From the NCBI RefSeq assembly GCF_009834875.1, contig NZ_WVHT01000004.1:372001-436000 (forward strand): DNA of 64,000 nucleotides. Reading direction: 5' to 3'. This document shows, piece by piece, positions 54,810 through 62,045 of this stretch. The stretch is from Hufsiella arboris. GTDB taxonomy: Bacteria; Bacteroidota; Bacteroidia; Sphingobacteriales; Sphingobacteriaceae. Under the pieces are notes generated by a model. It saw only the letters and a list, made by a program, of their open reading frames with translations. It made no database searches and was not told where the DNA came from. The stretch's first letter is position 1; each line of letters starts with the position of its first letter. Both the position numbers and the translations under genes were made by a program.

Positions 54810-55766
54810 ATGAAAATCTTAACCAATATTCTTGCCGCAGTTGCCGTCGCGACTGTCATGGCCGCTTCATGCAAGAAAGATTCAGGACCCTCGGCTCAAG
54901 AAGGTAAACCGGATCAATCTGCAGAAAAGTATCCGGTCTCCTTCACAGTTAATGGATTTGGCTTAGACCTTAAAGACATGGGCGTCAATAAGAACGGCGC
55001 TACTATTAGCGGCCTGAAAGATCAGATTCATTATCTCTATTATGGCGTTTACCGTGAGACATATGACGAGGATCATTTTGAATTGGTGCATAGCATCTCC
55101 CAGGACTCTTTAGATAAAAACTTCGGTACAATTAAAGATTCGCTGCCTGGCGGAAACTATTTTATAGGATTTATCGCATCAAAAGATCCAACTTATAGGC
55201 CGGGTTTTGTGAGCGGCCGGGGTACTATCTATACTCATCCGAGCTTTTCCTTTACTACGGACTTTGGCACAGATGTTTTTTACAAAGGCATCAAGAACTT
55301 CGCCGTTACTAGCCCTTCAACTAATGTACAAAACGTGACTCTTTCAAGAGGCGTCAGCAAACTCGGATTTAAATTTTTGGATGAAATACCTTACAATGCA
55401 TCGAAACTGGTAATTCGGCTTTATTCAGAACAGAACGGATTCGATCTGTTTGATGGAGAGGAAAACTGGCTCGCATATCGTGATTGGGAAAGATTGGTAA
55501 CAATTAATTTGAAAGATGCAGACAAGGGAAAAAAGGGCGCCCAGTTTTGCATCTTTATTTACGGCAACTCCTTCTACGAAAATTTATCCTTTACATTATA
55601 CGATCGTGATGGTCATGTGATCGCATCAAAAGTTGTGGCTCAAAATTCTTCCTACAAAACCAACACAGAATATATTTACTCAGGATACTTAATGCCTCAA
55701 AATAATGCAGTATTTAAAGTGACTGTTAATGATACCTGGGATTCACCGGTCAATATTGGTTTTTAA
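54810..55766 (+). CDS. Surface lipoprotein, beta-sandwich, fimbrillin-like
   Basis: 318 residues: a lipoprotein signal with lipobox ending AASC (Cys21) and the typical KKDSG tail. The mature protein is beta-rich with phrases such as YPVSFTVNGFGLDLKDM, LKDSLPGGNYFIGFIASK and a VSKLGFKFLDEIP strand that resemble two-domain fimbrillin/Mfa2-like proteins of Bacteroidota. The resemblance is in style rather than a firm match. It would sit at the outer membrane. Its flanks carry related small-peptide sequences on the other strand. Confidence 0.65.
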   Translation: MKILTNILAAVAVATVMAASCKKDSGPSAQEGKPDQSAEKYPVSFTVNGFGLDLKDMGVNKNGATISGLKDQIHYLYYGVYRETYDEDHFELVHSISQDSLDKNFGTIKDSLPGGNYFIGFIASKDPTYRPGFVSGRGTIYTHPSFSFTTDFGTDVFYKGIKNFAVTSPSTNVQNVTLSRGVSKLGFKFLDEIPYNASKLVIRLYSEQNGFDLFDGEENWLAYRDWERLVTINLKDADKGKKGAQFCIFIYGNSFYENLSFTLYDRDGHVIASKVVAQNSSYKTNTEYIYSGYLMPQNNAVFKVTVNDTWDSPVNIGF

Positions 55767-55804
55767 TAGAGGCCCTTTGTCGGGAGGGCGGTGCAGCGGC
55801 ACTG

Positions 55805-55957
55805 TTAGATGTTATGCAACCTTTTGTCCTGTAATAAGTGTTGCCACCATACCACCAAATATGTCCATTCTTCATGGTTGGTGTTATCACCGTGCCAGTA
55901 GATATTCTCATTAATAAGAGAGTCCTGCGGTAAGCTGATAACACCAACCGCAGGTAA
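55805..55957 (-). pseudogene. Truncated relative of the 54576 small secreted peptide
   Basis: A minus-strand frame reads LPAVGVISLPQDSLINENIY and continues ~30 residues to a stop at 55805. PAVG-x5-QDSLINE matches the peptide gene at 54576-54725, but the signal-peptide end is missing: the frame runs directly into the first unit of the tandem array at 55966, where it meets a stop. It looks like a gene beheaded by array growth. Confidence 0.4.
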
Positions 55958-55965
55958 TGTATTTC

Positions 55966-56494
55966 GTTCAACTTATCGGTTGTCACGCTGAGCGGAGTCG
56001 AAGCGCTAAACAAAAACCAGAAGGATTTCATATAAGCCATGGAACCGGCCACCCGTCAACTCCACTCAGTAGGACCATAATGTATTTTGTTCAACTTATC
56101 GATTGTCACGCTGAGCGGAGTCGAAGCGCTAAACAAAAACCAAAAGAACTTCATATAAGCCATAATAACCGGCCACCCTTCGACTCCGCTCACGATGACC
56201 GTAATATATCAAGTTCAACTTATCGTTGTCACTGAGCGGAGTCGAAGCGCTAAACAAAAACCCAAGAATTCATATAAGCCTTGGTAACCGGCCACCCTTC
56301 CATTCCGCTCAGGATGACCGTAATATATCACGTTCAACTTATCGATTGTCACGCTGAGCGGAGTCGAAGCGCTAACCATTAATAAAACATTAAGCAAACT
56401 CGCTGTACCAGCGCCCGTCTAATCCACTCAGTATTACCATAATGTATTTCGTTCAACTTATCGTTGTCTCGCTGAGCGGAGTCGAAGCGCGTTA
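55966..56494. repeat. Tandem ~122-bp repeats, REP-like subfamily B, left block (five units)
   Basis: Units begin (GTTCAACTTA) at 55966, 56089, 56213, 56332 and 56451; spacings are 123, 124, 119 and 119 bp. Each has the left arm GTCACGCTGAGCGGAGTCGA and, ~50 bp on, the complementary arm CTTCGACTCCGCTCAGGATG. The fifth unit is cut after its left arm; the GIY-YIG gene starts ~35 bp later, in the place of the missing right arm. Confidence 0.93.
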
Positions 56495-56528
56495 ATAAAA
56501 CTTCAACCTTGATTTTGTACATTTAATA

Positions 56529-56843
56529 ATGCTCAAACTGTACACCGTCTATATCTTGCGTTGCGCAGATAATTCCTATTATACCGGAATTACCAACAAT
56601 ATTGAAGCGCGATTGCAACAACACCAACAAGGCATAAATGAAACTGCCTATACCCATTTCCGGCGACCGGTTGAATTAGTTTTTGCAGAACACTTTAATG
56701 ATGTGAACCAGGCAATAGCATTTGAGAAGCAAGTGAAGGGCTGGAGCCGAAAAAAGAAAGAAGCGATTATTGCCCAAAATTGGATTGCTTTGAAAGATCT
56801 TTCAAAGTGTAACAATGACAGTCATTATAAAAATAAAGATTAA
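56529..56843 (+). CDS. GIY-YIG nuclease, small stand-alone (UPF0213/YhbQ-like)
   Basis: 104 residues forming one complete GIY-YIG domain: YTVYIL with Tyr8, YYTG with Tyr18 and Gly20, the catalytic Arg28 in IEARLQQH, His32, and the metal-binding Glu66 in AIAFEKQVKGWSRKKKEA. All catalytic positions are intact. The last ~15 residues are polar and variable. Such proteins cut DNA, but cellular roles are poorly known. This one sits alone between five and five tandem REP-like units of one orientation, with the following unit starting 13 bp after its stop, so a link between nuclease and repeat is plausible. Confidence 0.88.
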   Translation: MLKLYTVYILRCADNSYYTGITNNIEARLQQHQQGINETAYTHFRRPVELVFAEHFNDVNQAIAFEKQVKGWSRKKKEAIIAQNWIALKDLSKCNNDSHYKNKD

Positions 56844-56855
56844 ACGTAGTACCAT

Positions 56856-57388
56856 ATTCAACTTATCGGCTGTCACGCTGAGCGGAGTCGAAGCGCTAAA
56901 CAAAAACCAAAAGAATTTCATATAAGTCTCCGCAACCGGCCACCCTTCAACTCCACTCAGGATGACCGTAATGTATTACGTTCAACTTATCGATTGTCAC
57001 GCTGAGCGGAGTCGAAGCGCTAACCATTAATAAAACATTAAGCAAACTCGCTCTACCGGCGACCCGTCTAATCCGCTCAGGATGACCGTAATGTATTTTG
57101 TTCAACTTATCGTTGTCACGCTGAGCGGAGTCGAAGCGCTAAACAAAAACCAAAACAATTTCATATAAGCCACGGTACCGCCCACCCTTCGACTCCGCTC
57201 AGGATGACCGTAATATATCACGTTCAACTTATTGATTGTCACGCTGAGCGGAGTCGAAGCGCTAAACAAAAACCAAAAGAACTTCATATAAGCCATAATA
57301 ACCGGCCACCCTTCGACTCCGCTCAGGATGCCGTAATGTATTGCGTTTAACTTATCGGTTGTCATGCTGAGCAGAGTTGAAGCCCTAA
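56856..57388. repeat. Tandem ~122-bp repeats, REP-like subfamily B, right block (five units)
   Basis: Units begin at 56856, 56980, 57100, 57222 and 57345, in the same orientation as the left block. The last is cut after its left arm (GTCATGCTGAGCAGAGTTGA, the most diverged copy), and its CCCTAAAG end supplies the stop codon of the convergent gene at 57385. Frames through this block are periodic artefacts. Confidence 0.93.
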
Positions 57389-57786
57389 AGCAACTCATAC
57401 GACTTTCGAAAATAGCTAAAGAGCTGCGAATTAACATCGCCGGCACGAAGTAGCCTGACCTGGTGTTCCAGCTTCCCCGCACGTAAATTTGTTTTAGCAA
57501 CAGTTCCTTCATGCAAGGGCTCTTTCGTATAAAACTTCACCTCCAGGAACTTTTTCGTTGGCCGGATTACCAGGAAAGTCTTGCGATGGCCGAATACAAT
57601 GCAATTTGGTGTTGTGCTGACCGCTACATCTTCCCAGGAAGCTACTTCAGCCAACACCTGGTCGAATGCGAGTTCCAGCTCCATGGGAACCCCATCGAAC
57701 AGGCTGGCAACACTTATCTTTGCGCAATAATGCCACTGGTTTGGTTTCGCCAGTTCGCGTTCGCATTTCGGGAAGGTCCAACTCAT
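57385..57786 (-). CDS. DUF5655-family protein
   Basis: 133 residues with the DUF5655 pattern: N-terminal WTFPKCERELAKPNQWHYC (a CxxxE/zinc-ribbon-like start with Cys/His), LFDGVPMELELAFDQVL, and FLVIRPTKKFLEVKFYTKEP, ending RKSYELL. Its function is unknown; the fold is thought to be a small alpha/beta domain. The final codons abut the last repeat unit and the stop codon lies inside that unit, so the repeat may have replaced the original 3' end. Confidence 0.82.
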   Translation of the reverse strand: MSWTFPKCERELAKPNQWHYCAKISVASLFDGVPMELELAFDQVLAEVASWEDVAVSTTPNCIVFGHRKTFLVIRPTKKFLEVKFYTKEPLHEGTVAKTNLRAGKLEHQVRLLRAGDVNSQLFSYFRKSYELL

Positions 57787-57949
57787 ACTTATTTGGTCTG
57801 GCTTAAGCTTATCGGAGCTTATGCGAAAATCAGGTTAATGCTAATTATAATTGAAGCTTTTCACTTCATTAAATCATGAAAGTACAAAATTCTTTTATCG
57901 ACAAAAGATTTGCCGGCCATACAGTTGGCAACTAAAACTTGAGTCCAAT

Positions 57950-57975
57950 GTCAGGCTGAGCGGAGTCGAAGCCTC
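57950..57975. repeat. Single REP-like arm, subfamily B
   Basis: GTCAGGCTGAGCGGAGTCGA, one isolated copy of the arm found in the tandem array, without its partner arm. Confidence 0.7.
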
Positions 57976-58039
57976 CATCACAGAGGCTGGGAATCTGTTA
58001 TATTTTTTTATTTCTGGCTCAGTTTCAGGCAAAGGTATT

Positions 58040-58295
58040 GTTTGGTAACTTAAGCTTTATAATAAAAAGAAGTTTCAAACTTCTCTTATTTAAGGCGTTA
58101 AGCCAGCCCATTGCTAGGGCGATGCTTAAGCTTAAGCCAGTGTTGGAGCAGCAACCCTCCCTCTATCGCCATTGCGAGCCGAAGCATGGCAATATGCGCT
58201 GCGGCTTGGCAATCTTTATTTCGGTGTTTAAACTCCTTCCACTCCACAGTCAAGCTACAAACAAGCGGCTCTTAAGAAACAGAGACAGTGAGGGG
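58040..58295. repeat. Dispersed repeats C and B joined
   Basis: Repeat C (TTTGGTAACTTAAGC, 58040 on, through CTTAAGCCAGTGTTGGA) runs straight into repeat B (GCCATTGCGAGCCGAAGC, ~58169; GGCTTGGCAATCTTTATTT; GTTTAAACTCCTTCC; AGAGACAGTGAGG). It fills most of the gap 57787-58353, which holds no gene. Confidence 0.65.
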
Positions 58296-58353
58296 GAAAG
58301 CTTAAGCCATAGAGCGGCTCAAATGCTTATATAACAAATATGCCTTCTATGAT

Positions 58354-60171
58354 TTAATTAAAATATTTAGAGATACCGAATGTTTCAACATTAGCTGGAT
58401 TTCCGGGCACTGGATAATCAAGTAAATCTTCTTTAAATATATTGCCAGAATGTAAGCTAAATTCATGAAGCTTGAAAGTAGAATAATCTACTTTGTCGGT
58501 CTTTAAATATTCCGAAAAATCGGGAAATTTTAATTTTGTATAATTTGCAGCAACTGGCGAGTAAAATCTGAACTGCGCTTTATCGCTGAAAAAAACGGCT
58601 ATGTAGTAATCTGCTTTGTTATTAAAGCTAAATTTAAAGTCTCCAAGATTGCTTCCTGATATCTCGAAGTCTGCATCAAACATTTCCGGTTTCAAAGGAA
58701 TTTCAGAACCCACGTATGTATACGAATAGTTCTTATCATTTAACTTATAACTTATATTCGTAAGGTATTTACCAAAAACTTCCTGCGGCAAATAATAGTT
58801 TAAAGTGTTGCCCGCTAAAGCGTCGCTTCCAAACCAGAATAAATTACCGAAATCTTTATATGGCCATGCAAAAACGGTTGCTTGAATATCACTCCCTGGG
58901 CTGGTAAAAGTTTTAACTACTGGTTCCCTGGTACATTTGTCAGGATCGAACGTAAATGTTTTAGTACCTGCCGGTAGATCAAAAAAATTATAAAATACAC
59001 CTTTATTGCTCTTTGCTAACAAAAACAACTTGCTATCAGCAGAATATACCAAGGTTTGAGTATTAAGAACAGTCGGGTCAAAAGGATGGATCTCAGACCA
59101 ACTATTATCAGCTGTATATCTTAACCAATAGTGTTCACTACCCGGTTTAATAGTCATTTTTGCCTGATCAACATTTGGCCTCATTGGACTATTGTTAGAC
59201 TTAAGTCTCCAAACACTTCCTTTCTTAATTCCCAGGTAACCAATTATATCGGGTGCACCATTATCTAGGGGTATTGTAATCCGGTATAGATTAAATCTAT
59301 CTTTTTGAAAATCTTTATTAGAAATAACAGAAACTTGTGCTGAACCTTTTTGATACTCAAATTTGTTTAAAACCTCTCCATTTTCATCAGCTAAAATGTA
59401 ATATACATTTTTATAAAACGACATGTAACCAGGGTCGATATCTAAAGTCAAAAGTGTGCTTTTGTCGCCAGCTACATTTTTGTAATGAAAATCGCCAAGG
59501 AATATCTGAACAGAATTGTTCTTAGATACAGAAACAACAAGATTATAATGGTTGCTTGATTTTACGTCGATATCCTTCATACAAACCTTGTTGGTTATTT
59601 GTGATGTAAAAGAAATCGTTCCGGAAATATCTCCTTTCACATAGATATAATAGAAGCCATTAATAAGACCTAAATTATATGCCTTTGAATCTGATTTGGA
59701 TTGGAAAGTCGGTGTAGTTTTGTCTTTTATATAATCTTTATCAATTGTAATCAATCCGTCAGAAGACGTGACGCTCAGCGAAACTGCTTCTTGCTTTTCT
59801 ACAGATAACCCTTTAAGTTCAGAATGAAATCTAAGAAATGTATCTGCCACATTTGAGGTCTTCTTCGTATCAAGTATTATGTCATATTTACCTACCGTGA
59901 GCTCTTTCTTATATAAAGATGCGTTAGCTAAATCAAGGCTGTCTTGGGTTCTTGATGAAGTCGAGTCTTTAGAATCTTTAAGCTTAAATTCTAATACTCC
60001 TTTTCCTCCAATTGCATGTTGCCAGTCACTATTTAAAAATGGGTTGCTACTAATTGACTGTATGGTGATTCCAGCGACAACTTTCGGTTTTTCGGGATCC
60101 GTAGGTTGATCTTTCTTACAACCAGATAAGAATGGTATTAGGAAAATGACAAATAAAAATACTCTAGTCAT
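58354..60171 (-). CDS. Large lipoprotein of unknown function
   Basis: 605 residues with a lipoprotein signal (hydrophobic 3-15, lipobox FLSGC, Cys18, then KKDQ). The mature protein is almost all beta strands, with several ~80-residue repeating themes (YYIYVKGDISGTISF, YNLVVSVSKNNSVQIFLGDF, YYIAVFFSDKAQFRFYS), suggesting multiple Ig-like domains. No family is recognised. Composition is more A+T-rich than the flanking genes, a possible sign of recent acquisition. Probably outer-membrane and surface-facing. Confidence 0.75.
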   Translation of the reverse strand: MTRVFLFVIFLIPFLSGCKKDQPTDPEKPKVVAGITIQSISSNPFLNSDWQHAIGGKGVLEFKLKDSKDSTSSRTQDSLDLANASLYKKELTVGKYDIILDTKKTSNVADTFLRFHSELKGLSVEKQEAVSLSVTSSDGLITIDKDYIKDKTTPTFQSKSDSKAYNLGLINGFYYIYVKGDISGTISFTSQITNKVCMKDIDVKSSNHYNLVVSVSKNNSVQIFLGDFHYKNVAGDKSTLLTLDIDPGYMSFYKNVYYILADENGEVLNKFEYQKGSAQVSVISNKDFQKDRFNLYRITIPLDNGAPDIIGYLGIKKGSVWRLKSNNSPMRPNVDQAKMTIKPGSEHYWLRYTADNSWSEIHPFDPTVLNTQTLVYSADSKLFLLAKSNKGVFYNFFDLPAGTKTFTFDPDKCTREPVVKTFTSPGSDIQATVFAWPYKDFGNLFWFGSDALAGNTLNYYLPQEVFGKYLTNISYKLNDKNYSYTYVGSEIPLKPEMFDADFEISGSNLGDFKFSFNNKADYYIAVFFSDKAQFRFYSPVAANYTKLKFPDFSEYLKTDKVDYSTFKLHEFSLHSGNIFKEDLLDYPVPGNPANVETFGISKYFN

Positions 60172-60499
60172 AATGAAAGGTTAGGTCGTTTTTGAAATTA
60201 CAAATCGTAAAAGTATTCTTATTTAAGTAAAAACAGAAACTGACTGGTATTTACAAATGCATATTTTTCCGTTGCAAATATTTTTTCATCGACAAAAATA
60301 TAACTGAATGTTCGGTGTTCTCTATCGCCGGCTTAAGTTTGGTGAATTTAAGTATTGTTTTTTCTTTTATTCCGCCTAGTATTGACACGAGCGGCACGCT
60401 CGCGCCAGCGAGGAAAAACCGAAGGTGTTGAGTAGAAAGAGTGACTAAAATGCAAGCTTATTTGATACGTAGTTCCGAAGGCTTTTATTTAATAGGGAA
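60172..60499. other. 328-bp gap
   Basis: No gene seen. It is A+T-rich near 60200-60300 (the probable promoter region of the lipoprotein gene), with a degraded copy of repeat C around 60330-60420 (TTTGGTGAATTTAAGTATTG) and a small GAGCG/CGCTC hairpin at ~60389. Confidence 0.4.
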
Positions 60500-61033
60500 T
60501 TATTTCTCAATGCCGGAAGGTATTACCTTCTCCAGGAAAGAAACTACCTCGTTGAAACTGGCTTCTCCTATTTCGTTCTGATGCAACATCATCGGCATAT
60601 AACCTTCAACACGATACAAGTACAATATACAGCCATCAACTATTTCGGCTTTATTAAAACCTGCCCATTCATAACGCAATTGATGCTGATAGTCCTCATA
60701 ATAAAATTCATGTTCACGAAATTCCCAGATCGCCGAACCGCGCTGCTGGTCATGCTGTTCTGATATTTTGTTTACTAACGCATTGAATTTCCTTTTACCC
60801 TTCCAGTATGCATAGAAATTATGTAAACCAATCACAATGAACGCAAGCCCTACCCCAAAAAGTAAATTGACGGCAATAGTTGATGAATGGTTGAAGTTGG
60901 ACAAAAAGACCAGCAAAATACCCCACGCGGCATACGCCCAACCGGACTGCCTTGTTTTTTCATTTGCTCTTTTAAAGTATAGCCGGTTTAATTCGATAAA
61001 GCGCTCCGGGTTAAATGGAATCTGAAATCTCAT
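60500..61033 (-). CDS. YcxB-like membrane protein
   Basis: 177 residues. Two adjacent N-terminal membrane segments (~30-48 and 55-73) are followed by a soluble C-terminal domain with WEFREHEFYYEDYQHQLRYEW, YLYRVEGYMPMML and FLEKVIP, the order seen in YcxB-family proteins. Function unknown. It lies 23 bp downstream of the Yip1-like gene on the same strand; the two form a probable operon. Confidence 0.72.
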   Translation of the reverse strand: MRFQIPFNPERFIELNRLYFKRANEKTRQSGWAYAAWGILLVFLSNFNHSSTIAVNLLFGVGLAFIVIGLHNFYAYWKGKRKFNALVNKISEQHDQQRGSAIWEFREHEFYYEDYQHQLRYEWAGFNKAEIVDGCILYLYRVEGYMPMMLHQNEIGEASFNEVVSFLEKVIPSGIEK

Positions 61034-61056
61034 AAGGACTAATATATTCTATCTCT

Positions 61057-61677
61057 TTAACCTGCAACTACCATAACCAAGACGACCATTAGCATCATCG
61101 GTACAACAATTAACAGGCATGCAACTAAAACATTCAAAATGCTCTTCCAGAAAGGGAACCCCTGCGCCTCACTTAATCCAACAAACAATAAAATCGCATA
61201 AGGAACGATCAGGAACGCCTGGATGTAATGCGTAATCAAAAAGAAATAACCTGCAACACTGCCTGAATTAAAAGCGTTGAAGTTCGAGCCGAAAAGCGCT
61301 CCGCCAAAAATCAAAAGACGAACGATATTGATCCCCAGGAAACAGGCGACAGGTATCAGCGCAAATGAAATAACTAATAAAACCTGTTTAGGTGTCGCTG
61401 CGCCGCCAAACCATTTACCTGTAAAACTAATTGTGGCCGCCAAAATATTGGGAATGATGAGCCCGATAAGTATACCGGTACAAATGATAAAGATCAGTTT
61501 AACAGGCAAGGTATATGAATTACCGATTCCTATAGCCCTTCCGAATGAATTGGAGATTCCCGCCAGCGTAATAAATAGAAGCTGGTACTTATTTAAGTTA
61601 TCTCGAAGGATGACATCAAAGGCTTTTCGTGGCCCAAATAATAGTTGAGCTATAACGCTTTTATAAGTTTCGTCCAC
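61057..61677 (-). CDS. Yip1-family membrane protein
   Basis: 206 residues with five hydrophobic segments and the Yip1-like features LLFGPRKAFDVILRDN at the start (the PrKtF-type entry), GLIIPNILAATISFTGKWFGG, QVLLVISFALIPVACFLGINI and a C-terminal LVACLLIVVPMMLMVV. Bacterial Yip1 proteins have no firm function. The gene precedes the YcxB-like gene, so a shared envelope role is possible. Confidence 0.75.
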   Translation of the reverse strand: MDETYKSVIAQLLFGPRKAFDVILRDNLNKYQLLFITLAGISNSFGRAIGIGNSYTLPVKLIFIICTGILIGLIIPNILAATISFTGKWFGGAATPKQVLLVISFALIPVACFLGINIVRLLIFGGALFGSNFNAFNSGSVAGYFFLITHYIQAFLIVPYAILLFVGLSEAQGFPFWKSILNVLVACLLIVVPMMLMVVLVMVVAG

Positions 61678-62045
61678 GGGCGGTTTGGTTTAGGTTAATT
61701 AGATTTTGATAAGGTACTATCAAATATATCAGATTAAGGGATATCTACAAACCACGCCTTATTCCTATAATTTTGCCGTCTCAACGTATCATTCATTTTA
61801 GCGGTAATGAATTGCAGTATATTGAGTAACATCGCCAGTAGCTATTTACCGGAGTTTTAAACTCCTTTCTATCCGTTAATCTGTAATCTGCCTTTCTTTG
61901 GCCGCACACAAGACTACGGACAGTGAGGCCTTCTTCCATCAGTAGATTAATGTTCTCAAACTGCTTCTATAAAATTTCATAGTGCCCTTATTGAAGCTAC
62001 ACTAAATATTCAATTTCTCTTGTTATTATCTAGCAGGCATGCTGC
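61678..62045. other. 368-bp gap with partial repeat B
   Basis: No gene seen. The 61855-61935 part (TTTTAAACTCCTTTC ... CACAAGACTACGGACAGTGA) matches the end of repeat B at 50191, 53110 and 58215. The remainder lies 3' of the helicase gene and 5' of the Yip1-like gene and must hold the latter's promoter. Confidence 0.5.

Noticed and set aside
55966..57388. CRISPR array
   Set aside because: Units of ~122 bp are repeated throughout with no unique spacers, and no cas genes are near; it is a tandem repeat of inverted pairs.
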